NCBI RefSeq assembly: GCF_005222915.1
Contig: NZ_STFX01000036.1
Span: 86,053-150,052, forward strand
Source: Rhizobium sp. FKL33
GTDB lineage: Bacteria; Pseudomonadota; Alphaproteobacteria; Rhizobiales; Rhizobiaceae
DNA length: 64,000 nucleotides
Direction: 5' to 3'
Shown here: piece after piece, positions 51,516 through 60,753 of the stretch
How the letters are laid out: the number at the start of each line of letters is the position of its first letter
Numbering within the stretch: the stretch's first letter is position 1
Notes under the pieces: model-generated
The model's input: the letters and a program-made list of their open reading frames with translations, nothing else
What the model was told of the DNA's origin: nothing
Database searches by the model: none
Position numbers and translations under genes: made by a program

Positions 51516-52104
51516 GCTTCTGTGCGGAGGTAATGGCGCGAGCCGCCTCTTCCGAGGCATTCGCCAGCTGACGCATTTCAGCGGCGAGCACGGCGAAGCC
51601 TGAACCCGCGTTTCCGGCGCGGGCTGCTTCGATGCCGGCATTGACGGCGAGCATCTTCAGATATCTCAGTGAATGGAGAATCTCGCCGGTCTTCGAGGCC
51701 GTCACCCGCATTTCCGATGTCTGCGCGTCGATCCGCTGGTAGAGCGACTCGATGTTGATGATGCTGCCTTCGAGATACATCAGTTCGCCATTGTCGTCCC
51801 AGACGCCCCCGCCTGTTTCGGTCACCCAGATCAGATGCCCATCCGCATGGCGCATGCGATACTCCATGGTCCAGTCGGTTCGCTTCTCCAGCGCCGCGCC
51901 GACGGTCTCGTCCATTCGCGCCACGTCTTCCTCGGAAATGAGCGAGGTGAAGGTCCTGACCTTGTTGCCGATCAGGTCTTCGGCGCGATAGCCGAAGATC
52001 CTCTGGATGCCGTCGGTGATTTCCAACATCGTATATTCAGCGTCCGCTTTGCAGCGGTAGAGGACGCCATTCATGCGGCCGAGTATGCTGGTCTGGAAAT
52101 CCAT
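51505..52104 (-). CDS. PAS domain protein with shortened chemoreceptor signalling tip
   Basis: A 199-residue soluble protein. Residues about 10-125 are a PAS domain with its PAC tail (GYRAEDLIG, WTMEYRMRHADGHLIWV). Residues about 130-199 contain only the hairpin-tip part of a methyl-accepting chemotaxis signalling domain (LKMLAVNAGIEAARAGNAG and FAVLAAEMRQLA). A normal receptor has about 250 residues of coiled coil there, and transmembrane segments and methylation helices are missing. It could be a minimal soluble sensor that joins receptor arrays or a decayed receptor. It sits between tdm and tmm, so it might sense a methylated amine or redox state (inference). Confidence 0.75.
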   Translation of the reverse strand: MDFQTSILGRMNGVLYRCKADAEYTMLEITDGIQRIFGYRAEDLIGNKVRTFTSLISEEDVARMDETVGAALEKRTDWTMEYRMRHADGHLIWVTETGGGVWDDNGELMYLEGSIINIESLYQRIDAQTSEMRVTASKTGEILHSLRYLKMLAVNAGIEAARAGNAGSGFAVLAAEMRQLANASEEAARAITSAQKRAS

Positions 52105-52189
52105 GAAACACCTGAAAAATGAATTTTATGGTGAAACATTTCTTCCCCAAAATGCTTAGAAATCCGTGAATGCCGGCCGGAAAAGGGCA

Positions 52190-52218
52190 GGAAACTGGCC
52201 TCCGGAGGGCCAGTTTCC
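52190..52218 (-). terminator. Terminator of the dmmDABC-tmm operon
   Basis: Perfect 11-bp stem GGAAACTGGCC / GGCCAGTTTCC with a 7-nt loop lies 12 bp beyond the tmm stop. On the minus strand a short T-run (CCCTTTTCC) follows. Confidence 0.65.
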
Positions 52219-52229
52219 CGCTTCCTGTG

Positions 52230-53570
52230 TCAGTTCTGGAGATAGACCTCCATCGTGTCGTCCAGCGCATCCTTCCACGGCGTGTGATGCTTCGGCGCCA
52301 TGGTTCCAGTCAGCAGCGATTTGTAGGAATTGTCCCGGAACGCCATGATGTCCTCCGTCTTGTGCTGCTTCCATTCGAAGAAGGCCTTGCACATGCCGTC
52401 GACGTCGAAATCGGGGTAATCGGTGTCGGCGAGCAGTTCTTTAACATAGGCGCCCTGATACTTTATTGCGGACTTCACATCGTCATAGGCCTCTTCGCGC
52501 GCCTCGCGGTCGGCGACATCGGCGAGCAATGTCTCCTTGTCGGCGGGAATCGCGATCCGGCCCAGGATGATGTCGCGCACATACCAGGCCTGGACGTCGA
52601 ACATGTTGAAGGTGAACCACTGGTCCTGCATGCCGATATAGAACATCTTCGGATTGTGCACGAAGACCACGCCCTTGTAGAGATCGGCGGTCGCCAGCCG
52701 GTTCTTGGTCTTCAGCCTGAGATCGTCGGGCAGGAAGGGGAAATAATGTCGATAGCCGGTGCAGAGGATGATCGCGTCGACATCCTTGCTGCTGCCGTCC
52801 TTGAAAAACGCGGTCTTGCCTTCGACCCGCTCAAGCGCCGGCTTTTCTTCCCAATTGTCCGGCCATTTGAAGCCCATCGGCGCCGAGCGGTAGCAAGAGG
52901 TGACGGTCTTGGCGCCATATTTCCAGCATTGCGAACCGATGTCCTCGGCCGAATAGGACGAACCGACCACCAGCACGTCCTTGCCGGAGAATTCGCGCGC
53001 GTCGCGGAAGTCGTGCGCATGGACGATGCGGCCGTTGAAGGTGGAAAAGCCTGGATATTCGGGCACATTCGGCGATGAGAAATGGCCGGAGGCGCAAATC
53101 ACATAGTCGAAGCGGTCTGTCGTCACGCTGTCCTTGACGAGATCGTGGACGCTGACGCTGAAATCACCGGTTTCTGGATGATACTCCACCCAGCGAACGA
53201 CCGTCGAGAAGCGGATCCAGTCGCGAACGCCGGCTTTGACCACGCGCCCTTCGATATAGTCGAACATCACCGCGCGCGGCGGGTAGGAGGCGATCTGCTT
53301 GCCGAAATGTTCTTCAAAGGGATAGTCGGCGAATTCAAGCCCCTCCTTGGGACCGTTGGTCCAGAGATAGCGATACATCGAGCAATGCACCGGTTCGCCA
53401 TTCTCGTCGACGCCGGTGCGCCAGGTGTAATTCCAAAGCCCGCCCCAGTTGGACTGTTTCTCGAAGCAGACCACTTCGGGGATCTCTGCGCCCTTGGCGG
53501 CTGCCGATTGGAAGGCGCGCAACACCGCGAGACCGGATGGGCCGGCCCCGATCACTGCAACTTTCGTCAT
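52230..53570 (-). CDS. tmm: Trimethylamine monooxygenase (Tmm), flavin-containing
   Basis: A 446-residue bacterial flavin-containing monooxygenase that oxidises trimethylamine to TMAO with NADPH. The FAD site is [12 protein letters not shown] (about 6-17), the FMO fingerprint is [13 protein letters not shown] (about 173-185), and the NADPH site is [19 protein letters not shown] (about 196-214). [11 protein letters not shown] is the conserved ATGY-like motif. Length and the SSYSAEDIG motif agree with Tmm of Ruegeria and Methylocella. It is the last gene of the minus-strand run dmmD-A-B-C-tmm. Tdm on the opposite strand uses its product. Confidence 0.92.
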   Translation of the reverse strand: MTKVAVIGAGPSGLAVLRAFQSAAAKGAEIPEVVCFEKQSNWGGLWNYTWRTGVDENGEPVHCSMYRYLWTNGPKEGLEFADYPFEEHFGKQIASYPPRAVMFDYIEGRVVKAGVRDWIRFSTVVRWVEYHPETGDFSVSVHDLVKDSVTTDRFDYVICASGHFSSPNVPEYPGFSTFNGRIVHAHDFRDAREFSGKDVLVVGSSYSAEDIGSQCWKYGAKTVTSCYRSAPMGFKWPDNWEEKPALERVEGKTAFFKDGSSKDVDAIILCTGYRHYFPFLPDDLRLKTKNRLATADLYKGVVFVHNPKMFYIGMQDQWFTFNMFDVQAWYVRDIILGRIAIPADKETLLADVADREAREEAYDDVKSAIKYQGAYVKELLADTDYPDFDVDGMCKAFFEWKQHKTEDIMAFRDNSYKSLLTGTMAPKHHTPWKDALDDTMEVYLQN

Positions 53571-53632
53571 GGGATTTCCCCCTCTTCTAGCATTGAGATA
53601 TCGGATCCTCGGCCATCCCGGGGGATGGTCGG

Positions 53633-54673
53633 TCAGTCGGGAAAGATGCCGGGACTGGTGGGCGCGCCGTCATCGAAGCGGGACAGCCAGTCGATGGTGG
53701 TGTCGCGGTACCGGGTGAGCCCCTTGTAATCGATCAGTTCGGGCGGCAGCGTCTTGAGAACGCGATGGAAGCGGCGCGCCCATTTCGGCACCGTCACCAG
53801 TTCTTCCATATTCATGAGATAGCAGCGGATCACGAACAGGATCGCGTTGGAGCGCGGCAGGCGCCAGAGGCTTTGCAACTCCACCCGCAGATGCACTTTC
53901 TCGCCGACATTCTCGGGGGTGACCGTGGTGCGGTCCTTGCCCCATTTGGGATAGTTCTCCGGGCTGGTGTCGAGGCGCGGATTGATGGTCATCGTCCAGT
54001 TGAAGCGGCGCGTCGGCTGTCCCTGCTGCAGATTGAGCAGGAATTTCAGCGCGCGTTCGAACACGCCGATCTGGTGGGCCAGCGGCACCGGGCCATGCCA
54101 TTCCATGAAATTCATGCCGATGTCGAAATCGAGCGACCAGTCAGCCTGGGTGGTCACCATGCCGGCGTCCATCCAGAGATTGCCGTCGCGCTGGTCTACG
54201 ATGCAGAAATCGCCTTGCGCCTGGCGGGTGATGTATTCCAGCGGTTCATAAGGCAGCGTGGTCGGATCGCCGAAGGTGAAGGTGTCGTCGATGCCCAGCG
54301 GACGGTTGATCCAGCGCCAGCGGTCGCCGTTCTTGGTCAGGGTGAAATGCTCGGGATAGCCGGCCGCCTGCTGCTCCATCAGGAGTTCGAGCGTGTCCCA
54401 TTGCGCCTGCATCATATGCGGCAGCGCCTGATAGCGCAGCGGGTCCTCTTTCAGCACCATCGCCCGATCGGCCATTTCGGCGACATAGTGCTCGTCGACA
54501 TCGATCAGGCTTTCGAACACGGTGCCTGCTCTGCCCTTCACATGCGGCTCCATATTGACCGAATACATGTAGCCGTCCTCGTGAAACGGGAAGGGAAAGC
54601 GCCGGATGTTGCCCGGACTGTTGCGATAGGTGAAGTCGTTGCGGAAAGTTTCCTGCTTGAAAACGATGGCCAT
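53633..54673 (-). CDS. dmmC: Dimethylamine monooxygenase subunit DmmC (DUF3445, haem-dependent N-demethylase alpha)
   Basis: A 346-residue DUF3445 protein, the family of the PAS-fold haem-dependent oxidative N-demethylase alpha subunit. Family landmarks are [16 protein letters not shown] near the start, [14 protein letters not shown] (about 57-70), [16 protein letters not shown] (about 187-202), and the arginine-rich [20 protein letters not shown] (about 270-289). It catalyses oxidation of dimethylamine to methylamine and formaldehyde with electrons from DmmB. The order dmmD-dmmA-dmmB-dmmC matches the described dmmDABC operon. SD GGAGG precedes the ATG. Confidence 0.88.
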   Translation of the reverse strand: MAIVFKQETFRNDFTYRNSPGNIRRFPFPFHEDGYMYSVNMEPHVKGRAGTVFESLIDVDEHYVAEMADRAMVLKEDPLRYQALPHMMQAQWDTLELLMEQQAAGYPEHFTLTKNGDRWRWINRPLGIDDTFTFGDPTTLPYEPLEYITRQAQGDFCIVDQRDGNLWMDAGMVTTQADWSLDFDIGMNFMEWHGPVPLAHQIGVFERALKFLLNLQQGQPTRRFNWTMTINPRLDTSPENYPKWGKDRTTVTPENVGEKVHLRVELQSLWRLPRSNAILFVIRCYLMNMEELVTVPKWARRFHRVLKTLPPELIDYKGLTRYRDTTIDWLSRFDDGAPTSPGIFPD

Positions 54674-54702
54674 GGATCGGGCCTCCTTGCGCTCGGGCGC
54701 CG

Positions 54703-55662
54703 TCAGAGATCGAGTTGCAGCCGCGTCCCCTCGAAGCGGGAGACGCAGAGCATGATTTTCTTTCCCGACGCCTTTTCGGCATCGGTCAGGAACACGTCGT
54801 TATGCATGATCGCGCCGTCGCATGCCGACACCGAGGTCTCGCATTGCCCGCAGGCTCCGCCGCGACAGAGATAGGGGGCGTCGACGCCCGCTGCCTCCAG
54901 CGCTTCCAGAATGCTCTCATGCGCGCCGACCGGCACGGAGACGCCGCTGCGAAGAAGATCCACGGAAAAGGGTTTGCCCGGCGGCGGCGACAGGAAGCGT
55001 TCGGAATGCAGATTATGTGCGGGCCAACCAGCGTCGAGACCGGCGGCGAGGACGGCGTCGATCATGCCGCCGGGACCGCAGACATAGAGATGCGAGCCCA
55101 GAGGCTGGCGGGCGAACAACGCGTCGAGCGAGATCGCCGATCCCTCGTCGTCGACATAGATCTTGACTCGGTGGCCATAGCGGGCGGCGAGATCCTGGCA
55201 ATAGGCGCCGCGGCTGCGCGAGCGGACGGCGTAGTGAAGTTCGAAAGCAATGTTTTCCCTCTCGAACTGTGACATCATCGCCAGGAAAGGCGTGATGCCG
55301 ATGCCGCCGGCGACGAGGATATGCTTGCGGCCGCGCCAATCCGGCTGGAACAGGTTCACCGGCTGGCTGATCGTGAGGACATCGCCTTCATGAACCCGGT
55401 CATGCATGAAGATGGAGCCGCCGCGTGATTGCGGCACGCGCAGCACGCTGATCTCATAGGCCGAGGTGTCGGCCGGATCCGACATCAGCGAATAAGCGTT
55501 GCGCCGGATGTGATCGTAATCACGCATCGCCACCATGACATGGGCGCCGCCTGAAAAGACCGGCAAGGGCTTGCCTTCGACATGTTCGAAGCGGAAGCGC
55601 TTCACGCCTTCTGCAACAGGTTCGACACGGGTCACGCGAACGGAAAGATCGGTCTTGCTCAT
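54703..55662 (-). CDS. dmmB: Dimethylamine monooxygenase reductase subunit DmmB
   Basis: A 319-residue phthalate-dioxygenase-reductase (PDR/VanB) type oxidoreductase. The N-terminal flavin domain contains RRNAYSLMSDP (about 51-61), the NAD domain contains VAGGIGITPFLAMM (about 115-128) and VCGPGGMI, and the C-terminal plant-type ferredoxin domain contains CRGGACGQCETSVSACDG. It moves electrons from NAD(P)H to the DUF3445 haem subunit. ATG 55662 overlaps the dmmA stop; the longer upstream frame only reads through dmmA. Confidence 0.9.
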   Translation of the reverse strand: MSKTDLSVRVTRVEPVAEGVKRFRFEHVEGKPLPVFSGGAHVMVAMRDYDHIRRNAYSLMSDPADTSAYEISVLRVPQSRGGSIFMHDRVHEGDVLTISQPVNLFQPDWRGRKHILVAGGIGITPFLAMMSQFERENIAFELHYAVRSRSRGAYCQDLAARYGHRVKIYVDDEGSAISLDALFARQPLGSHLYVCGPGGMIDAVLAAGLDAGWPAHNLHSERFLSPPPGKPFSVDLLRSGVSVPVGAHESILEALEAAGVDAPYLCRGGACGQCETSVSACDGAIMHNDVFLTDAEKASGKKIMLCVSRFEGTRLQLDL

Positions 55663-56264
55663 AGGAACAGCGCCTCCGGTTCCGGCCTGACGCCCGGTTC
55701 CTCGGCGTCGATGCAGACGCCCTGGAACGCGCCAAGGCGCCGCGAATAGTGATCGCGCACGAGCAGCGACAGGCCGCAATGACTGCAGGTGAACGGCGTC
55801 GTGGTCACGTCCTCGGTGACGCCCTTGCAATGGACGCATTGAACGCGGCGGGCGAGCGAGCCGCGATGTTCGGTGGGAATGGTGGAATAGTCCATGCCCT
55901 GGTCGAGCGCGACCTGCATGGCCTTGCCGATGAAGCCTTCCGTGCCGGCAATGTAGAGACGTGTTCCCATATGAGAGACGGCGAGCATGGCTTTCAGCCG
56001 GAACAGCAGCGTCTCGACCGTCGGCGCCGTCCAGGCGACATCTGCGCCGAGCGCCGAAAGCGCCTCGGCATGTCCCTCGCCGGCGGAGCCCCGGGCGACA
56101 TAGAGGATTTCCGTTGACGCCAGGATCGCCGGCGTCAGGCTGGGTTCTTGCTCCAGAAGAGCGCGGGCGCCTTCACCCTCAAGAACGAAGATGTGACGGC
56201 GCGCGCGAGGGTCCGCCGCGATCCCGTGATAGACAGGGCGGCTCTTGATGCCTTCAACCAACAT
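55659..56264 (-). CDS. dmmA: Dimethylamine monooxygenase subunit DmmA
   Basis: A 201-residue protein of the DmmA family. The N-terminal about 140 residues look like a nucleotide/flavin-reductase-type fold (LYIAGTEGFIGKAMQVAL, about 110-127). The C-terminus has a zinc-ribbon pair, CVHCKG and CSHCGLSLLVRDHYSR. The position between dmmD and dmmB, with a 4-nt overlap with dmmB, matches the known dmmDABC order. It is thought to be a structural subunit of the monooxygenase. Confidence 0.82.
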   Translation of the reverse strand: MLVEGIKSRPVYHGIAADPRARRHIFVLEGEGARALLEQEPSLTPAILASTEILYVARGSAGEGHAEALSALGADVAWTAPTVETLLFRLKAMLAVSHMGTRLYIAGTEGFIGKAMQVALDQGMDYSTIPTEHRGSLARRVQCVHCKGVTEDVTTTPFTCSHCGLSLLVRDHYSRRLGAFQGVCIDAEEPGVRPEPEALFL

Positions 56265-56274
56265 GACGCGATCC

Positions 56275-57408
56275 TCAGCCGATCGCCGCGCGCTTTTTCT
56301 TCTCGGGATCGTCGAAGGGCAGTTGATGCGCGATGGCCTTGGCCTGCAATCCCTTGCCCTTGACTTCGAGCGGCGTCCCGTGAACCGCCTTGTCGACGTC
56401 GAGACGGGCGATCGCCATGCTCTTCTTGGTGAGCGTCGAATAGCTCGGGCAAGTGATCACGCCGACCTTTTTGCCGTCTGCCCAGACCTCGTCGCCGAGA
56501 TCGGCGGGGCCATCGGCCTCGATCAGCATGCCATAGATCTTGAAACGCTCCTTGCCCTTGAGGCGGGCATGTTCCTCCGCGCCGCGGAAGCCGGTCTTGC
56601 CGGGGGAGACGGTGAAGTCGAGACCGAGCTCCCACAGGCTGTCGCCGGGCTGCTCATCGGCGAAGGGATACATCTGCGAATTGTCGTAGGGGTAAAACAA
56701 CAGGTAGCTTTCGACGCGCAGCATGTCGAGCACGCTGAAACAGCAGGGGATGATGCCCATATCCGCGCCTTCGGCGAGGATCGTGTCCCACACCTTCGCC
56801 GCGTCCTGGCCGCGCACGAAGATCTCATAGCCGCGCTCGCCGGTGTAACCGGTGCGGGAGATCATCACCGGAGCGCCGAACAAGGTCGTCTGCATGTGAT
56901 GGAAATATTTGAGATCGCGAATGCCGGGCACATGCTTGGCGAGGAAGTCGACCGCCAGCGGCCCCTGCAGCGACAGATCGTGCAGATCGTCGTCGAACAG
57001 GACTGCGCAGTTGCGGCCAGCCGCCTGCTTCACGACTTCTTCATGCGCAGAACCCGACCCATGCACCAGCATCCAGGAATTGGGCCCGGTGCGATAGACG
57101 ATGCAGTCGTCGGTGAAATGACCGCGATCGTTGAGCATGGTCGCATAGACCGAGCGGCCGGGATAGATCTTGGTCAGGTCGCGCGTGGTGATGTAATCCA
57201 GCACGGCAATGGCGTGCGGGCCGACCAGATGGACCTTCTTGAGGCCCGAGACATCCATCAGCCCCGCTTTGGTGCGGATCGCCACATGTTCGGCGTAGAT
57301 GTCCTTGTCATAGGTCCAGGCGGTGCCCATGCCGCTCCAGTCTTCAAGCTTGGAGCCGAGCGCACGATGTCGTTCTGCGAGCGCGGAAAAGCGCCAGGTA
57401 AGAGCCAT
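56275..57408 (-). CDS. dmmD: GcvT-like folate-binding subunit DmmD
   Basis: A 377-residue aminomethyltransferase (GcvT) family protein with LSLQGPLAVDFLAKHV (about 140-155), SRTGYTGERGYEIFVRG (about 178-194) and LDMLRVESYLLFYPYDN. It is the first gene of dmmDABC and probably binds tetrahydrofolate so the formaldehyde released from dimethylamine is trapped as methylene-THF. Upstream lies an AT-rich promoter region with a 23-bp dyad. The gene ends 10 bp before dmmA. Confidence 0.87.
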   Translation of the reverse strand: MALTWRFSALAERHRALGSKLEDWSGMGTAWTYDKDIYAEHVAIRTKAGLMDVSGLKKVHLVGPHAIAVLDYITTRDLTKIYPGRSVYATMLNDRGHFTDDCIVYRTGPNSWMLVHGSGSAHEEVVKQAAGRNCAVLFDDDLHDLSLQGPLAVDFLAKHVPGIRDLKYFHHMQTTLFGAPVMISRTGYTGERGYEIFVRGQDAAKVWDTILAEGADMGIIPCCFSVLDMLRVESYLLFYPYDNSQMYPFADEQPGDSLWELGLDFTVSPGKTGFRGAEEHARLKGKERFKIYGMLIEADGPADLGDEVWADGKKVGVITCPSYSTLTKKSMAIARLDVDKAVHGTPLEVKGKGLQAKAIAHQLPFDDPEKKKRAAIG

Positions 57409-57439
57409 TGTAGTTCCCCATGCTTCACCACACTTTACT

Positions 57440-57462
57440 GTGCGGAATAATTATTTCCTCAC
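57440..57462. promoter_or_regulatory. Operator-like dyad upstream of dmmD
   Basis: An imperfect dyad runs from GTGCGGAATAA to TTATTTCCTCAC, AT-rich in the centre, about 32-54 bp before the dmmD start. Its core (GGAATAA..ATTTC and outer GTG/CAC) resembles the dyad at 48779-48794 before tdm. Confidence 0.4.
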
Positions 57463-57561
57463 TATAGAGCGAATTTACCGGCTGGCAAGCACCTATCGCG
57501 GCAAAATCAACGAAGGTCTTAGGGGGGGAGTTCGACGGCCCGAAGACGTCGAAAATGAAAG

Positions 57562-57586
57562 ACCGGGCCGCTCCATGCGGCCCGGT
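57562..57586 (-). terminator. Terminator of tctCBA
   Basis: Perfect 10-bp stem ACCGGGCCGC / GCGGCCCGGT with a 5-nt loop. On the minus strand it is followed by CTTTCATTTTC, just after the tctA stop. Confidence 0.75.
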
Positions 57587-57613
57587 CGGAAGATAGGCGG
57601 ATGATGAGAGAAG

Positions 57614-59140
57614 TTACTGCGCCGCCGCCGACGCAGCGGCCGCTGTGGCGTTGAGCCTGCGCTTGGCGCGACGAGCGAGGAACACCGGCAGGATGGCGAC
57701 CAGAGCCGCAAGGCACCAGAGAACGATGGAAATGGTGCTTTCGAACAGGATCGACACGTCACCGCCGCTGATCGCCAGCGCATTGCGGAGGTTGACCTCC
57801 ATCACCCGTCCGAGAACGAAGCCGAGAATGATCGGCGCCATGTCGAAGCCGGCCTTTCTGAGCAGCCAGCCCGCCATGCCGATGGCCAGCATCAGATAGA
57901 TCGAGAAGACCGAGGCGTGGGTCGAGTAGACGCCGACGATCGACAGCACCAGGATGCCCGGCACCAGCAGCCAGTTCGGCACGGTCAGCACGCGGGCAAA
58001 GATGTTGACCAGCGGCAGGTTGAGCGCGAGCAGGATGAAGTTGCCGACGAACAGCGAGGCGACGAGGCCGCCGACGATTTCGGGCCGTTCGACCATCAGC
58101 ATCGGACCGGGCTGGATGTTGTAGAGCATCAGCGCGCCGAGCATGACGGCGGTGGTGCCGGAGCCCGGCACACCGAGCGTCAGCATGGGGACGAAGGCGC
58201 CGCAGGCGGTGGCGTTGTTGGCCGCTTCGGGCGCCGCGAGACCGCGCACGTCGCCCTTGCCGAAGGTGCCTTCGGTGTCGGAAATGCGCTTCTCGGTGGT
58301 GTAGGAGACCGCGCTCGACACGGAGGCTCCGGTGCCGGGCAGCACACCGACGATGAAGCCGATGACCGAACCGCGCAGCGTTGCTCCCGTGCATTTCACG
58401 ATGTCGCTCATCCGCGCGGTCATTCGGCCGAGTTCGCGGATCACGGTCATGCCGCGGCCCTGATGCTCGAGAATGATCAGCGCTTCGGAGATCGAGAACA
58501 GGCCGATGACCAGCACGACGAATTCGATGCCGTCGCCCAGTTCAGGCTCGTTGAAGGTGAAGCGATAGGCGCCAGAAGTTGCGTCGAGACCGACGGTCGC
58601 CAGCATTAGGCCGAGCACGCAACCGATCAGCGTCTTGGCGGGCGCGCTGCCGACCATGGAGCCGAGCGTCGCAAAGGCGAACACCATCAGCACGAAATAT
58701 TCAGCCGGACCAAACCCGATGGCAAGCCCCGACAGGAGCGGCGCGAAAAAGGCCAGCCCGATCGTGCCGAGGATGCCCCCGACGAATGACGAGAGGCCTG
58801 AAAGCGCCAACGCCTCGCCGGCGCGTCCTTGCTTGGCCATGGGGTAGCCGTCCATCGCTGTCATGACGGCGCCCGCGTCGCCCGGCACGTTGAGCAGGAT
58901 GGAGGAGATGCGGCCGCCATATTCGGCGCCGCAATAGATGGCGGCGAGCAGGATCATCGTGCTCTCGGCCGGAAGTCCCATCGTATAGGCGATGGGCAGA
59001 AGAAGCGCGATGCCGTTGATCGGGCCGATGGCGGGCAGGGCGCCGACCATGGTGCCGATGAAGCAGCCGACGAGGCCGATGATGAGGTTCTGCCAGGTCA
59101 GCGCGACGGCGAAGCCTTGCCAGAGATAATCGAAATTCAT
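57614..59140 (-). CDS. tctA: Tripartite tricarboxylate transporter large permease TctA
   Basis: A 508-residue membrane protein of the TctA family with about 11-12 helices. The family motif GTMVGALPAIGPINGIALLLP (around 28-48) and the mirrored FIVGVLPGTGASVSSAVSY (about 262-280), with its GxxPGxGAxxAs form, are both visible. It couples carboxylate uptake to an ion gradient, with TctB and the periplasmic TctC. It is the last gene of the minus-strand tctCBA operon. Confidence 0.93.
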   Translation of the reverse strand: MNFDYLWQGFAVALTWQNLIIGLVGCFIGTMVGALPAIGPINGIALLLPIAYTMGLPAESTMILLAAIYCGAEYGGRISSILLNVPGDAGAVMTAMDGYPMAKQGRAGEALALSGLSSFVGGILGTIGLAFFAPLLSGLAIGFGPAEYFVLMVFAFATLGSMVGSAPAKTLIGCVLGLMLATVGLDATSGAYRFTFNEPELGDGIEFVVLVIGLFSISEALIILEHQGRGMTVIRELGRMTARMSDIVKCTGATLRGSVIGFIVGVLPGTGASVSSAVSYTTEKRISDTEGTFGKGDVRGLAAPEAANNATACGAFVPMLTLGVPGSGTTAVMLGALMLYNIQPGPMLMVERPEIVGGLVASLFVGNFILLALNLPLVNIFARVLTVPNWLLVPGILVLSIVGVYSTHASVFSIYLMLAIGMAGWLLRKAGFDMAPIILGFVLGRVMEVNLRNALAISGGDVSILFESTISIVLWCLAALVAILPVFLARRAKRRLNATAAAASAAAQ

Positions 59141-59167
59141 GGCGAATGTCCTTTCACGTCGGCTCGC

Positions 59168-59638
59168 TCAGCCGAACAACATGCCGGCGGGCAGATAGAC
59201 TTCGAGGAGATAGGAGAAGATGAACCACCAGAGCGCTGCATGCCCGATGGCGCCGATCAGCGCGGGCTTCAGCGGCGCGCCGAAAATATAGCCTGTTCCG
59301 AGCGTCAGCACGAAGATCGAGGCGGCGAAGCCCGCGGGTTCGAAGAGCGCGATCGAAATCACGGTCAGCACCGGAATGGCGAGCACCTTGACGAACAGCG
59401 GACCGGTCGGGAAACCCTCGCAGGCGCCGGGCCTGAGAAAGTAGAACACCGATAGACCTGCGAGCACGACGGCGAGAGCCACCGGGAAAACGCGCGGCCC
59501 CAACGGGTCGGAGGCGAAGGCGTATTCGATCACACTGCCGCCCAGGCCGTAGACCAGAGCGAGAGCGATGAGAATGAGGGCTGCGATGCGGCCGGTGAGG
59601 CGCGTGGCGCGCGCGGAAGGTTGATGGGAGTCCGACAT
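59168..59638 (-). CDS. tctB: Tripartite tricarboxylate transporter small permease TctB
   Basis: A 156-residue protein with four hydrophobic helices, normal for TctB. The motif ASDPLGPRVFPVALAVVLAG (about 39-58) is the conserved GPRxFP loop of the family. It lies between tctC and tctA, 27 bp upstream of tctA. Confidence 0.9.
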   Translation of the reverse strand: MSDSHQPSARATRLTGRIAALILIALALVYGLGGSVIEYAFASDPLGPRVFPVALAVVLAGLSVFYFLRPGACEGFPTGPLFVKVLAIPVLTVISIALFEPAGFAASIFVLTLGTGYIFGAPLKPALIGAIGHAALWWFIFSYLLEVYLPAGMLFG

Positions 59639-59712
59639 CGGCTGGCTCCGGTATGGCTAGAGAAATATGTTCAAGGGTCTGGAGATCGCTCGGCGATCCT
59701 GATCTCCTCCAT

Positions 59713-59741
59713 GCCCCGGCCGCCGTATCGACGGCCGGGGC
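59713..59741. terminator. Hairpin between tctC and tctB
   Basis: Stem GCCCCGGCCG / CGGCCGGGGC with a 9-nt loop in the 137-bp tctC-tctB gap, with no T-tract. It probably allows higher expression of the binding protein than of the membrane genes through partial termination or mRNA protection. Confidence 0.55.
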
Positions 59742-59775
59742 GCGCCCCAGGCTCGGGAGGAGGAGAGGGGCTCGA

Positions 59776-60753
59776 TTACATGCCGGCTTCCTTGGCGAGG
59801 ATCTTGAAGCGGGCGACGTCGGACTTCACGCGATCCTCGAAATCCTTGCCGAGCAGGGTGAATTCGAACAGGCCGCGTTCTTGGCGCTCCTTGGCGAATT
59901 CCGGCGTCTTGGAAGCGGTTTCAAACGCCTTCACCCACCAGTCGTAATCCGCCTGGGAAACGTCCTTGCCGACATAGTAGCCGCGCCAGACCGGCCAATC
60001 GATATCGAAACCCTGTTCCTTGGCGGTCGGCACGCCGGCGAGTTCGCCTGGCAGACGTTCGGATGACATCACCGCAAGGATGCGGACTTTGCCAGCGACA
60101 TGGTGCTTGACCATTTCGGCCGCGTCGCCGGAGCCGACCTTGACATGGCCGCCTTCAAGCGCGGTCAGCACGGCGCCGCCGCCTTCGAGCGCGACATAGC
60201 GCATGGACTTCGGATCCTGGCCGGCGGCCTTGGCGAGCAGCGATCCCTTCATCCAGTCCTGCGAGCCAACAGCGCCGCCGCCCGCGATGGCGAAGGCTGT
60301 CGGATCGGCCTTGAAGGCTTCGACAAGTTCGCCCAGCGTCTTGTAAGGCGCATCGGCGGCGACCACGAGCACGCCGTAATCGGCGCCGAGAGCGCCGAGC
60401 CAGCGCACGGCCGTTTCATCATATTTGCCGAACTTGCCCTGCGCGATCAACAGCGCGGAGCCCGAAGAAGCTGCGGTGATCAGACTGCCGTCATGAGCGC
60501 GCTTGCCGATGACGTGATTATAGGCCACGGCGCCCACGCCGCCTTCCATATAGGTCACGGCCATGGGCTTGGAGATCTGCTTGGTGGCGAGCAACGAATT
60601 GGCGGCGAGGCGGCAGGTCAGGTCGAAGCCGCCGCCGGGCTTGGCGCCGGCCAGGCATTCGGGCTTGGCGGGTTCAGCAACAGCGGTTGATGCGGCGCCG
60701 AGTGCGGCGAGGCTGGCTCCGACGAAAGCGGCGGCGAAAAATCTCTTCATCAT
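59776..60753 (-). CDS. tctC: Tripartite tricarboxylate transporter substrate-binding protein TctC
   Basis: A 325-residue periplasmic binding protein of the Bug/TctC family. The signal peptide is MMKRFFAAAFVGASLAALG with cleavage near AVA-EPA. The family loops AKPGGGFDLTCRL (about 35-47) and AGGGAVGSQDW hold the ligand carboxylate. It lacks the usual P-G-GG-D.R spacing only slightly. The promoter region is shared with the divergent tctD, so the TctDE system probably induces it. Confidence 0.9.
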   Translation of the reverse strand: MMKRFFAAAFVGASLAALGAASTAVAEPAKPECLAGAKPGGGFDLTCRLAANSLLATKQISKPMAVTYMEGGVGAVAYNHVIGKRAHDGSLITAASSGSALLIAQGKFGKYDETAVRWLGALGADYGVLVVAADAPYKTLGELVEAFKADPTAFAIAGGGAVGSQDWMKGSLLAKAAGQDPKSMRYVALEGGGAVLTALEGGHVKVGSGDAAEMVKHHVAGKVRILAVMSSERLPGELAGVPTAKEQGFDIDWPVWRGYYVGKDVSQADYDWWVKAFETASKTPEFAKERQERGLFEFTLLGKDFEDRVKSDVARFKILAKEAGM

